Source of the DNA: Schizochytrium sp. TIO01
Taxonomy: Eukaryota; Sar; Bigyra; Thraustochytrida; Thraustochytriidae
DNA length: 64,000 bases
NCBI GenBank assembly: GCA_004764695.1
Contig: SMSO01000035.1
Coordinates: forward strand, 370,001-434,000
Direction of reading: 5' to 3'
The notes below the pieces were generated by a model. The model was not told where the DNA came from and did no database searches. It saw only the letters and a list, made by a program, of their open reading frames with translations. The first letter of the stretch is position 1; each line of letters starts with the position of its first letter. A program made the translations under genes and the position numbers. Shown here in pieces: positions 10,102 through 20,900 of the stretch.

Positions 10102-10717
10102 TATAGTCATAGCCTGCGTACTATAGGAGGAACATTTTCTATAAACCATATGAATGATTCTCTTTTCTCTTAAAACTAGGGATCGCAATACCAGATCATC
10201 AGATAGATGTCTGTTGATAACAATAAATAGGTTACCTTGATTTAAAAAGAGAATCGCATAATATATGGAAATTACTGGAATATTTATAGTAACTATATTA
10301 ATTTTTTAAAATTTGGGTTGGAAAATTTCTGTATTCATGTTTACTATGAGGGTTGAGTCCATTATTCTGCAAGGTGACGAGAGAATGCAACAAAGGGAGA
10401 TCAGCATACCCTCGTAGAGTTTTGGGGACTCGCTGATGTTTGAGTGCCTACCATAACTATTAAAAAGGATAAGGCAGACCATGCTGTATTGTTTTGTGGC
10501 ATAGACGAAGGCAGCAAAACAAGACCTCGCGAAGTCTGACAGAGGATAGAGTGTTTTGACAATTTCACCAAGGTCAGCTGTATTCTATGACCCATTTTAA
10601 AAATTGACTGACACCTATAATGAAACATAGTTCAAACTGAATACGTTTGCAGGAAGTGCATTTCTCATGAGCGCATGCCGCACTTACAAAATCTTCCAAT
10701 CGATGAATGTTTTATGA
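10102..10717. other. Convergent 3' intergenic spacer
   Basis: 616 bp between two convergent genes, so it holds both 3' ends. Short frames here are random-looking. No poly(A) element can be assigned with confidence. Confidence 0.5.
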
Positions 10718-12319
10718 TCAGTGAGCTTCTTCCATATGTTTGTGAAGCTTTAGCTTAGTTCGAAAACTCTGCGCGCATTCGGAGCACGCAAAACCATTGG
10801 AAGTATGCTGGTGTGCCAGCGTGTGTGATTTCAGTAGATCTGGGTCTGAAAAGGTTTCACCACACCCAGGAACCGTGCAGGTAAATTTAGTGTCGGGATG
10901 CTTCCGTTCGTGAGCACGGAGGTTCGACGGATGAGCAAAACGACGATCACACATGGAGCACTTGAGAGGGCGCTCACCAGTATGCACGCGGATGTGAACC
11001 ACAACTTCGCTGCGCTTTCTGAATCCCTTTTCACAGGCGTCACACATGAATCGGATAGCTTTCTTTTTACCTGGGGTTTCCAAAGGACGATATACATTAA
11101 TACCACTAATCGTTTCGAGAAACTCACCTCGGGTGAGCGGGGGACCTGTAGCAGCACGCATCCGCTTTGGGGTAGTAGAGGTTGACTCTGTCTGTTGATG
11201 ATCTTCTTGTTGTTGCTGCTGCAGATGCTGCTGCTGATGATTTGATGGATTTTCTGCTTTTACTGAGGAGGGATTATATACATTATCGGTGACAGGCATC
11301 GACTCTTGCTTTTTATTATGAGTTTGCTGCTGAGCTTGCTCGCTTGCGGTACGGGGATTTGCAGAGAGGTACCGTGGCGTATCGCTGCATGCTGACATGC
11401 TGGACCGCAAGGCTTGCGAAGGTGACATTGTCTGCTGATTTCCACTCGTGTAGAGATTTCCATTAGCATCCTTGTTATTATGACTGTTGTTATTATTGCA
11501 GCTGCTACTACTATTGTTGCTATATACATAGTTGGGTGCTTGTGAAGACATCTGCTGCTGAGGTTGTGTAAAGTTATCTAGCTCGTGGCCTGCCGACGCA
11601 GATGGACCGTAAGAACTTCTTCTCGGTTCGGTGCCTGGTTCAGGAAGGTGTTGTTCGGGATCTGTGGCCTCATTAGCTTGTTCACGAGGCTGGTGATGTT
11701 GATGTTGTTGATGTGGATTGTAGAAGGAATTTGATGGCACGTACGGAGATGGCGAATATGGTGTGTCAAGTGGCTCTGTGTGCTGTTGTTTTTCCGTCTT
11801 TGGACAGTGCATTTTAATATATCCTGGTGCTGGGGATGGGTAAATAAATGAAGACGACGACGACGATGATGAAGTAGTTGTCGTCAGGGGCTGAAATGAT
11901 CCAGAGAAAGAAGTCTGACTGTTAAGAGAATGTGTAGGCATTAACATTGACGTTTCACCAAGAGCGTAGTCTACAAAATCACGAATCTTGTAAACCATGT
12001 ACGGTCTCATGGTACTCGTGTCAAATTCCCACTGTGCATTCTCATAGCGCAAGGAATCAGGGTCTTCGCGCGAGATAAGTTGCTTCAGTTCCATCAGCTT
12101 TTCGCCCGAGAGTCGCGTGATGCGCTGGCAAAGCTGCTCTTGCTCCGGGATACTCATGATGGGATCTTCAGCATCCACCATCAGAAGGTCTTCGTCAGTC
12201 CTATGAAAGTCCTCAGGCAAAAGGTCTGAACAGTCGAGCATATTATTGTACTTAGGTTCGTCCACCGCCCAATCGAGCGGCATGATATTGAATTGCTGCT
12301 CTGGTCTGCGGACCACCAT
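10718..12319 (-). CDS. NET/ET-like domain protein with four C2H2 zinc fingers
   Basis: 533 residues from the first ATG (12319). The frame is open upstream to a TAA at 12455-12457 without another ATG, so an upstream exon or a longer 5' UTR is possible. Residues ~58-119 resemble the NET (extra-terminal) domain of BET proteins: PEQEQLCQRITRLSGEKL, then LKQLISRED and WEFDTSTMRPYMVYKIRDFV. The NET family shows the same order of LS..I..LPGEKL, V..II..REP and E.EIDF..L.P.TL..L..YV. The middle is Ser/Gln/Asn-rich, with Ser and Gln runs. Four C2H2 fingers close the protein: C426/C429/H442/H446, C454/C457/H470/H474, C481/C486/H499/H503 and C512/C515/H528/H533, with an HTGERP linker between the first two. 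Predicted nuclear DNA-binding regulator. No bromodomain is present. The finger call is firm; the NET call is by eye. Confidence 0.85.
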   Translation of the reverse strand: MVVRRPEQQFNIMPLDWAVDEPKYNNMLDCSDLLPEDFHRTDEDLLMVDAEDPIMSIPEQEQLCQRITRLSGEKLMELKQLISREDPDSLRYENAQWEFDTSTMRPYMVYKIRDFVDYALGETSMLMPTHSLNSQTSFSGSFQPLTTTTSSSSSSSSFIYPSPAPGYIKMHCPKTEKQQHTEPLDTPYSPSPYVPSNSFYNPHQQHQHHQPREQANEATDPEQHLPEPGTEPRRSSYGPSASAGHELDNFTQPQQQMSSQAPNYVYSNNSSSSCNNNNSHNNKDANGNLYTSGNQQTMSPSQALRSSMSACSDTPRYLSANPRTASEQAQQQTHNKKQESMPVTDNVYNPSSVKAENPSNHQQQHLQQQQQEDHQQTESTSTTPKRMRAATGPPLTRGEFLETISGINVYRPLETPGKKKAIRFMCDACEKGFRKRSEVVVHIRVHTGERPLKCSMCDRRFAHPSNLRAHERKHPDTKFTCTVPGCGETFSDPDLLKSHTLAHQHTSNGFACSECAQSFRTKLKLHKHMEEAH

Positions 12320-12466
12320 TCCCCTCCCAGAACTTTCTCCGCTCAATCTTCCACCACAATCACCACTTCCTCGTAAACTTTCCACTGACGTTTTCTCCAG
12401 TTCTTCGAACGAGCGTCGCCGGTTCCTCCGCACAAGGCCGACCGACGCTTCTCCTTATCCCCTTGT

Positions 12467-12494
12467 ACTGACTGACTGACTGAGTGAGTGAGTG
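12467..12494. repeat. (ACTG)n-(TGAG)n tetranucleotide repeat
   Basis: About three ACTG units followed by three TGAG units, about 150 bp upstream of the zinc-finger gene ATG. Similar (GACT)n/(GATT)n arrays lie about 0.75 kb upstream of the second zinc-finger gene. Confidence 0.85.
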
Positions 12495-12751
12495 ACGCTC
12501 GCTTCGCCAAGAGAAAAGAAAAGGCCAAGCCAAACCGATCTGCAGCCAAATCAATCTGCTGCTGCCTCTGCCTCTGCGTGTGTGTTTGTGTGCTTGCCAC
12601 GGAATCCGCCTGAGCTCGCTCCACCAGCGTAAACTCTTTGCTCTCTGTCCCTCCAGCCCTGCCGCCTCTCCTCGCGATGGCTTGCTTTCAGGCTCAGTTC
12701 TTCTAGCTGCTTCGAGTTCTGGTTTTGCTTTCCCTCGGCGTCTCTTTTATT

Positions 12752-12789
12752 TGTCTTCTTCTTCTTCTTCTTCTTCTTCTTCTTCTTCT
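12752..12789. repeat. (CTT)n microsatellite
   Basis: About twelve CTT/TTC units in the divergent promoter region, giving a polypyrimidine tract on the plus strand. Confidence 0.9.
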
Positions 12790-13860
12790 CTTCTCTTAGT
12801 CCAGAACACTTCGCTCAGAATGCGACTGCTACCGTTCCCCCTATCTGAGCCTACCCCTAGCAAGACTAGCACTTCCTAGCGAGCTTTCAATTAAAGATTA
12901 AAGAGGCCGCTAGAGCAGAAAAAGCTCTTCAGGCAAAAGATGCCGCTCGCTGCACTCTGGACCAGCAGGCTCTGCGGAGCTGGTGGCTCACAGGGCTTCG
13001 GCACTTGTGCGAGCAAGCCTGTCCCAATCTTCTGATCTGCCCGCCGCTGCTTCCGCAGAGACACAGCCGTCTGCGGCGGTGCAATCTGAATGGCGAGAAC
13101 TTGAGTCTGAGAGCAGGGGTCCTATAGTTTACGGTAGGTGGGGCTACCCGCTCTCACGAGGCTCTCGATGGCACGGGAGCGCTCTCACGCTGGGCTGAGA
13201 TGGACCCTGCGGAACTCGGGACTGCGGTCCGGCGCTGAGGTCGACGGCCTCACGCTTGCAGACCTTGCTGCTGGCCCACACGGCTGCAGGCAGGTTCGCA
13301 GTAGCAGAGACTGCGAAACGAAATGCGCTCAGGTTTTTCTTCTGTGTCGAAGGAGGGCGTGTGACAATTTTCAGCAAATGTCACGGCGAAGATCCCGCGA
13401 GAACGAACCGACCGGTTTGATTGACTCCTCCTGCGAGGAGAACCGGCTGGATGCGCAGGCCCTGGAGAACACGAGCAGGTTCTGCCGCCCACCCGCCCGC
13501 CCAACCCCGCGGTTCCTCTGCCTCGCCTGCTCGCTCGCCCGCGCGGGCCCCGGCGTAGGCCAGCCTGGGTCTTGAAGAACCGGTCGATGAGCGATGGATG
13601 GCCTTTTTGCTGCTGTTGTTGCTGGTGGTCTTCTTTGGCCTGGCTCCTCGAGGAGGCAACTAACAGGAGGGCGTCGAAGGCTTCGAAGGCGCACAGATAT
13701 CGCTGCCTCTGCCGGGTCCTGGCCTGACGTGGCCGCGGAACTTCCCCTCGGGTGCCGCCAGAGCTTTCTGTCGCACAATATTTGCAGTGTCATTCGTCAT
13801 TCTTTCGTCGTCCCTCCTTTTCCATAAGAGCCGCGCCTACATAGCGTACTGCTACTGTTT

Positions 13861-13870
13861 CGCCTAGGCG
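13861..13870. promoter_or_regulatory. CGCCTAGGCG palindrome, site 1
   Basis: Perfect 10-bp palindrome in the divergent promoter region. The identical 10-mer occurs at 62870-62879, about 100 bp before another gene start, and close variants occur elsewhere. Candidate regulatory motif by inference only. Confidence 0.35.
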
Positions 13871-14779
13871 GGGGCGTCGGTCTGCATACCGCACCGAGCT
13901 GGCTCTTGCGAAGCTTCGGTGTTCGTCGGCACCTTTGGTTCTTCTCCGGTTCTTGGATCGTTCGAGGAACCCGGGACTCGGGAGATCGACCGAAAGAGGC
14001 CTATTTGGACATAAAGGGGGCTAAAGCAGCGAAAAGAGGGCTATTGGGGATTAGGCCTCAAAGCCGATTCGCCTCGGCGTACTGCTAACCGCCTGAAGTT
14101 ACTAAGTAAGAAGCTCTCCTTGAATAGCAGAATGGCGCGGTCGATAAACTGGAGATGGCTGTGGTAGTCGTGAGGATTGGAGAGGAAGCTGAAAGAGGAT
14201 AATATTCTTAGCAGATGATGGGTTGCAGTAGCTAGTTAATTTTGGTCAGCAGTAGTATGGAGAAAGGAAGTGTTGGAGTTCACGTTGTTTTGAGACCTGC
14301 AAGACAGCTTGAAATGGTCATATCAAGTGGCAAAAGGATAATTGTTCCTGGCAATATTCTAACGTCGAAGACTTGTAAAGAATTCTGCAACTCCAAGTTG
14401 CATGAAAGATAATGAAAGCGTCACCTCATTTATAGGTACACCTGATGATCTGCAAACGGCATCGAATACAAGTCCACTTCTGGTATGCAATATGCAGCCT
14501 CAACTCGTGCCCAATGCTCAAAGGGCTAAGGTTAAAAATCCAATCACCTCATAATCGTATCACACAGCCCTCTAGTTGCGTATCCAGCAGCTCCATGCAT
14601 TGCCCCAGTGTTGTGCATTTCCCAATCATTGCAGATTTGCAAATCCTACGTATCGTGTTTAATTCGAGCCAAATACAAACCAAGCTGCTTTAGAGATCAG
14701 ACCTCCCTTTGGTAGCGCTGCTCGTGATGGGATTCTATGAAAATACAATCATGAAGTTCTGATCGCAGTATCACTGCAC

Positions 14780-14841
14780 GTTAATTCGATGGAAGGAGTA
14801 TGGCAGAGATGTTAATTCGATGGAAGGAATATGACAGAGAT
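14780..14841. repeat. 31-bp tandem duplication
   Basis: Two adjacent 31-bp units starting GTTAATTCGATGGAAGGA, at 14780-14810 and 14811-14841, differ at two positions (both G to A). They lie 240-300 bp upstream of the PqiA-like gene. Confidence 0.9.
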
Positions 14842-14871
14842 GTTGAGGAGGAGATACATAACCTGATAAAT

Positions 14872-14887
14872 ACTAATAATTATTAGT
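14872..14887. repeat. 16-bp AT-rich perfect palindrome
   Basis: ACTAATAATTATTAGT reads identically on both strands, about 195 bp before the PqiA-like ATG and just after the 31-bp duplication. It could bind a dimeric factor, or be chance in AT-rich DNA. Confidence 0.6.
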
Positions 14888-15080
14888 TTTAAAACGAAGA
14901 AGATAAACATTGCAGCAGATTTGATCGCCATGAGCGCACATCAGTAGTGGTCAGAGCTCAAGCCGTGTGCAGACCTCGACCTGGCGGCCTTGACGTCACC
15001 CTTGCTGCTTACGCCCCCCTCGTACCTCGGAAACCTGGCCTTTGCCTCGGTTTAGGCCCGCATCGAGCCTAGAGGCCGCC

Positions 15081-17417
15081 ATGCTCGAGAGCGCCGACCA
15101 CGGAGTGGCGCCCAGCAGCAGAAACCCCACCACAAGCCCCACCACAAGCAGAAATGCGAACTCTTTGAACGGGGTCTTGTCTCAAGAAAACTTGGCAGAC
15201 CAACCCGGTGAGTTTGCGGGCCGGGCTGAGGTCCAGAGCAACGGCGGTGACGTGGAGAACGGCAACAACGACAACTTGGCCGTTCCCGGAAATGATAAGA
15301 AAAAACGCAAAAAGCATAACAACAGCAGCAAACGAAAACATTCAAGATCTCCACAAAATGCACCGGACGTAAATCGAAGTGCGTTTGAAATTGGAGACGG
15401 TCTTGGACCTGCCGGAGCTAGTGTAGACAATGATGAGGACGAGGACTTCTCGGCCCGACAGGATCTTTATAGGCAACAGGATGTAAATGAGATGAGCACT
15501 TTGTTGAAACCTGCAGCACTGCGGGATCTTGACCAACGAGGTTTCGTGCACCGAGCGATGCTTGTTCTATTCGTCGTCAATACAGCGCTGTTGCTATACT
15601 CTCATCTTGGCACGAGCGGCCTTATTGTGTCCAATATTGAAGCACTTACAGGAAACCTTGGCGGTGGCCGACGGAGGGCGTTGGCGACTTTAGAACACCA
15701 GGAAAACGCATGCAACTCAAACGACGCTACGCTATGGAAGTCCCATTCGCTGTCTACTACGCTTCAGTCAGTTAGCTCATGCATCAGCTGTCTTGGAAAT
15801 TCTACCTGCATGACTGACTGCATTGCAGACCAAGGCGGGTTCTCCACAAATTGCGCACTTTGTTTTGCAGATGTCGTAGACTGTGCCATGATGAATTGCC
15901 TTGGGAAATGTGCTGCAAAACCGTCTTCTACGGAATGCACAGCATGTGTTTCTGCCAAGTGTGCGGCACCCTTCACTTCGTGTTCTGGCTTGGAGCTAGA
16001 CATGGCGAGCGATGAAACACAACAGTTAGGGCAACCAACAGCCCCTGCCCACCAGACCCAAGAGGTGTCCACGTCGGCGCCCACAGCCGCGACCAGCAAT
16101 TCAAATAATATCCCACCGACAATGGATGATAAACCTATTGGCTTGGCAGAAGTTTGTGGCTCTCTGAAGCCCTTGTATAAGATTCAATTTCTTGACGCAG
16201 TCTCTAAGGCCTGGAACCACAACGCACGGCTTCTTGCTGCTGCACTCACTCTAGCGTCCGGCGTGTGGCCGTATGTGAAAAATGTTCTCCTGCTTGTTGC
16301 GTGGCTATGTCCCATGGTACCGGGCACTCGGAGTCGCTTACTCCTCTGGTTGGGTCGCCTGGGGAAGTGGTCCTTCGTTGACGTTTTCGTGATGCTTCTT
16401 TTCAATGCAACGCTTCGTATTGAGAAGCGTATCTCAAATCATATGGCACTTGTTGTTTTTGCAGTGCCACAGTCTGGTATTTATGCATTTTGCGCAGCTG
16501 CCACTTTTGCGCTTATTCAAAGTGAGTGGATGCGGCAGTGCCATGAACAAGCATGTGCAGATGTCTTATCCGCTCTTGACGATTCTGGTCGTCGTTTAGC
16601 TACATCGAATGGTCGCTTGCGGAGTGGCTGGCGCACCACAGCAACAAGAAATCTTGTACGCTCTCAATTTATGAACGAACGCGCCTCTCTCTACGTGAAA
16701 CTTTTGGTGCCAATGGTAGGTATTCTTAGTTTACTGGTTGGATTTTATGGTACAACCCTCATCACTTATGAGCTGAAGGGATCCTTGAGCTTTTTGCCTG
16801 GTCAGAATGTCTACTCCTATTCAGTGGCTGAGATCATTCACTCAATCTATGGACTCACAACATGCCAGCAAACGGCCGACTACTCGTCAACAATATCCCA
16901 AGGACTCTTCTTTTGGATTTTCCTGATCAGTGTCTTGGGTTCTCCACTGATCGCGTTTTTAGCTGTCGGGCTTGTCTGGGTTGTTCGTGCTGGTGTACCA
17001 TGCAACTTGAGGGCGCTGAAGCAAACTTTGCTCAGCTGTGTTCATTACCTTTTATCTGCAGAAGAAGTCAGCATGGCAATGTCTTGTCTCGACGTCTTTT
17101 TAGTTTCGCTTCTTTTGGTTTCTGCAGAAATTAGCAAGGTTGTAGAGGCTGTGGCTGGAACAGTCGGATCTTCATGGGTGACCATGAGTCTTGAGGTTTC
17201 ACTTGGTATGGCAGTCTTATATCTTGCTCTACCAGCAGTCGTATTGTTTGCTCTTCAGGTGTCTGCTTCTCAAGACGTTGATTTTTTCCGTAAGATATAT
17301 GCCCTTGTTGCTCGCAAAGGGGAAACAAGGTCGACAAACACCCCAGATTCTGCCACTGTAGTTTATGATCAGCTTGACGTAGAAGACCCCGAAGAGAACG
17401 CCTCATTTCTTATGTGA
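15081..17417 (+). CDS. PqiA/LetA-like (paraquat-inducible protein A family) multi-pass membrane protein
   Basis: 778 residues from the first ATG at 15081; the frame opens at a TTG 39 bases earlier. Residues 1-~155 are polar, with a Lys-rich patch. A lone membrane segment at ~160-178 is followed by a cysteine-rich stretch at ~210-310 with many CxxC/CxxxC pairs (CISCLGNSTCMTDC and similar), then a Ser/Thr/Pro linker. From ~348 come two repeats of a membrane module. The first contains GVWPYVKNVLLLVAW, then LLLWLGRLGKWSFVDVFVM; the second has YVKLLVPMVGILSLLVGFYG and later MSCLDVFLVSLLL. The G.WP..K...L and LG.WS.VDVF signatures match bacterial PqiA/LetA, which work with MCE-domain partners in envelope lipid transport. 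In a eukaryote the role is unknown; lipid handling is an inference. The family call is by eye. Confidence 0.75.
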   Translation: MLESADHGVAPSSRNPTTSPTTSRNANSLNGVLSQENLADQPGEFAGRAEVQSNGGDVENGNNDNLAVPGNDKKKRKKHNNSSKRKHSRSPQNAPDVNRSAFEIGDGLGPAGASVDNDEDEDFSARQDLYRQQDVNEMSTLLKPAALRDLDQRGFVHRAMLVLFVVNTALLLYSHLGTSGLIVSNIEALTGNLGGGRRRALATLEHQENACNSNDATLWKSHSLSTTLQSVSSCISCLGNSTCMTDCIADQGGFSTNCALCFADVVDCAMMNCLGKCAAKPSSTECTACVSAKCAAPFTSCSGLELDMASDETQQLGQPTAPAHQTQEVSTSAPTAATSNSNNIPPTMDDKPIGLAEVCGSLKPLYKIQFLDAVSKAWNHNARLLAAALTLASGVWPYVKNVLLLVAWLCPMVPGTRSRLLLWLGRLGKWSFVDVFVMLLFNATLRIEKRISNHMALVVFAVPQSGIYAFCAAATFALIQSEWMRQCHEQACADVLSALDDSGRRLATSNGRLRSGWRTTATRNLVRSQFMNERASLYVKLLVPMVGILSLLVGFYGTTLITYELKGSLSFLPGQNVYSYSVAEIIHSIYGLTTCQQTADYSSTISQGLFFWIFLISVLGSPLIAFLAVGLVWVVRAGVPCNLRALKQTLLSCVHYLLSAEEVSMAMSCLDVFLVSLLLVSAEISKVVEAVAGTVGSSWVTMSLEVSLGMAVLYLALPAVVLFALQVSASQDVDFFRKIYALVARKGETRSTNTPDSATVVYDQLDVEDPEENASFLM

Positions 17418-17955
17418 CAATCGTCTTTCCACAATCTGCTTCTTTTTTGTCTTTGTGTTTGGGGGAGGGTGTGTGTGGGGGTCATGCAAAAACAAAAGCA
17501 ATATACAACTTTATAGCTGGAATCATAACGATGGATTATAGAGTCTCTTTCTGAGGTAGATTCTCATCAATTTGACCACATTAAAAAAATGCATCTCCCA
17601 CTCAAGCTATTAATTGGTTCTAAATTCATCGAGCTCTTGTCGCGAGTCTTGTCTTCAGAAGTACTAGAGATTACAAGAGACTCACTTCGACATACAATTA
17701 AATTGCATGAACGAGTCGAGAAAAGCAAAGTACACCTTGTCTCAGTCCAGAAAAGGACCAATCAAATCAGCCTTTGTTAAACGAGGCTTGTGTGTATCAA
17801 AATAAAAATAAAATCAGGTATCATCTTCTTTAATTTTCCAGGTTTTTGTGGTTGTGAAATTTACTATCCTATTTTCTGATGGCTTATTGCATGCCGTATA
17901 GAAAGAAAGATAATTGAGCGTAACATGCCAACAACATTTGACACGAAGGATGTCA
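17418..17955. other. Convergent 3' intergenic spacer
   Basis: 538 bp between the convergent PqiA-like and Doa10-like genes, presumably holding both 3' ends. AATAAA occurs on the plus strand at 17801-17806, but it is far from the stop, so I do not assign it as the poly(A) signal. Confidence 0.5.
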
Positions 17956-20900
17956 TCAAAAAATCTCCGAGCGGCGCTGTGCATACTTTTTCTGACGCTC
18001 TTCCATATTGTGCAAGCGTTTACCAATGAGGTAACGCTCATCGCGCAGAGCGTCATGAACAATTTGCCAAGTACGATGAGCTTGCATGGCAAAGTAGGGA
18101 ATTGACAAAGAAAATGCTAGAAGTGCTCCAGCATGACGATAGGCTTGAATAAACCCATACGTTTCACACAGAGAGTACCCAGAGAGGGTGAGTGGGACAA
18201 AATCAGAGAGTACAACAAAGACGCAGGGTAAGAACACTGCAGCCAATTCAATGAGCAGAGCTACGCGAGCGTAGCGGTGCAAGAGTTCTGAGCAATCCAG
18301 AGTGCGGAAAGCATGCTCTAAGGCACGGCCGACATTTTCTTCGAGCGATTGCAACGTCGGAAAATGTGCGATTGCCTCTGGGGCAAGTAACATGAAGGCG
18401 ATGATTAATGTGACAACAAAGCCGACAGTCCACTCATGCATAGGGGAAGCAGACATGTAGAGCATGCGTTGCGCATAGTCTACAGCATTAGTTAATGCTT
18501 CTTCGGTAAGAGGCTTGTCAGGGTCAGCATTGAGGCTAAAGTGTTCTGCAAGACGAGGTGAATTCAAAACCTCTTCTGCTGACAGCTGGGCATTGTTTCC
18601 TGTCAGGGACCACAACACGGGGCCAACACTGGACGCGCATGATGAGCCACCTGAAGTAAGATTCTCTCCTGCTACGTGGACAAAATTGTCAGGGTGTTGA
18701 GCTGGGTAAAGCAGATTTAGCTGAACAAAGGTACCCATGAGCCAGGGATGCAGCATGACAGTTGTAATAACGAGCTCAAGCCATTGAACTCGTCCACGCA
18801 AAACCTCGAAGGAAGCACGGAAACTGAAATCGTGGCCTTCATGAACAGCAATCCGTTGAAGAAGTGACCACACTGCACTGGGTGCGCGGTGAAGCTCCAA
18901 CAGCCAGGCTCCATGAGCAGCACCCCACAACACGAGACACCCAATACCATAGATGAGAGGTTCATGCTGTAGAGGAAGCTGTAGGAGGGAGGCCATCATA
19001 CGCCCAGTAATGCACGGAGCACCAACTGCAATACATGTAGTTATGAGACAGGTAACCCATGCGAGTGCAGAAAGCACCAAAACACGAGCCCAGCAAAAAG
19101 TTGGTTTAATGCGAGGCATCAGAGTTCGCGCGAAAAGGACCATTTCACGATGCAAATCGTCCAAACCCTCAAGCTCTGGATCATTTTCATTTGCTACTAT
19201 ATTTGGCTCGACCTGATCTCTAGCAGCACCATCCTCTGCTTGTGCATTTCCTTCGGGTTGTTGTTCTGGCTCGTGCTGGGCATCTTCGTGCACGTGCTCA
19301 CGAATAGCATCTGGAGCATCTTCATTCAAAGGTGGTGCATCTGGTACACCTGCTCCCACCATTTCCACGGCAGGCGCAGCCTCTTCCGTCCATGGATGCT
19401 CAAGTTCTGGCTTTGGAATCGCCAGCAGATAGCGACTGAGACCAAGCGCATCACATACGACATGGAACCAAGTATCAATGAAGTCACAAATGACATCTTT
19501 CCCTTGCTCAAGAATGCTCAAAACACCAATATGAATGCAAAGAAGCTCGATCGGCAGTTGCACTTCGAGTACAGTGTATGAAAGAGTGGGCGTAAAAGGC
19601 AGCATATCTGCAAACGACGACATCTCTACTAAGCGTACCGGGGCATAGATAAAGGCAAAGACGAGAAAGGTATAAATAGCACAGCTGAGGGCCATGCGGC
19701 GCAAATGGCGAGCAATGCTCTCCTCGAGAACAGAACGGAGTAGGCCTTCATCTCCATTCTTTGGACGAATGATTCCGTGAAGGATTTCAGGGTGAAGGAC
19801 ATCACGAAGCTCAAGGACAATAACTGTGATTACCAGCATGTGAGTAATACCAGCAACCCAAAGAATCATGACAGCAAAGACAGGGTGAGCAATAGCGAAG
19901 GAGTAGCGGTCACTAGGTCCCAGATTAACGAGTCCGCGTCCAGCAAACTCGAGGAGGGCACCCAAAAGCACGGGAAACAAACCCATTTTGAGAAAGACAA
20001 TAATGACAACCTTGAATGTACGGCTCATGAAACGGAAAACACGAGTGACACTGTTGTATCCACGAAAAGTGCGACGATTACGAGCATGGTCTCTGAGCCA
20101 ACGAACGATGAGATACAAGAGTCCAAGGGAGCAGGCAACAGTAACGTAGCCAATGAGCAAAGCAGTAAGCTCGAGACAAGCAAAACGCAGCTCCTCCAGG
20201 AAAACACGTTTGGTCTCAATTTCATGGCTCTCATAGGTACAAATTGGCAACTCTGTTTGTCGTTCAAGTGAAGCTCGGGGCACAATCGCTTCAAGTGGCC
20301 ACGCCTGACTAGCCTCAAAAAGTTGTTTTTCGCGTTCCTCTGACGCCTGCTTGATCCGAAGCCGGTGAAGCGTACGCAACAGGAAGCCCTCGTCATGACG
20401 AGACAGAATACGGTAACCTGATAAGTGCTCAATGACGCGACCCGTCATTGACATCATGACTGCTCCAACAGTCGTGGGCGCGAAGAGCGCCACACATAAA
20501 TACAAACCATTAAAGGTCAAGAGCCACATGACATTGTGAAACAGGACCCAGCTGGGGCCACGTAGTCCTAAAAGCTCGTCTAAAGCCACATTGAGATCGC
20601 CAACATGATTTTCGTCATCGTCGTCACCCATAAAATCATCCATGCCTTCGTCATTAATACCGAAGAAACCAAATCCTCCGTGTCCACGAGGCTCCTCATG
20701 AACGTGATCCTCCTCTCCGACGAACTCATGCCTGGCGTCCTCTTCTTCATGAGCGGGATGAACCCCAGCGTCTTGAATGCCATCATGATCACCCTCCCTG
20801 AGGACATTCAGATTGGCTTCTCCTTGCAAACCATGTTGCATATTTTCCTCGATGGGTTCGTCCTCGTCTTCATTCCCTCCATTGCGGTATTGGAGGTCTC

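Larger units (their letters stand above)
12320..15080. promoter_or_regulatory. Divergent, partly GC-rich intergenic region
   Basis: 2.76 kb between the divergent NET/zinc-finger and PqiA-like genes. The half nearest the zinc-finger gene (about 12.4-14.1 kb) is strongly GC-rich and holds CTGA/TGAG and CTT repeats plus the palindrome CGCCTAGGCG. It gives overlapping open frames on both strands (up to 145 codons) with no recognisable domain, which is typical of GC-rich DNA. The half nearest the PqiA-like gene is AT-richer and carries a 31-bp tandem duplication and a 16-bp palindrome. It probably contains both promoters and long 5' UTRs. Confidence 0.55.

Noticed and set aside
13138-13793. Overlapping frames of 77-145 codons on both strands
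   Set aside because: They lie in a GC-rich island where stops are rare, overlap each other on opposite strands, and show Arg/Pro/Ser-rich low-information composition.
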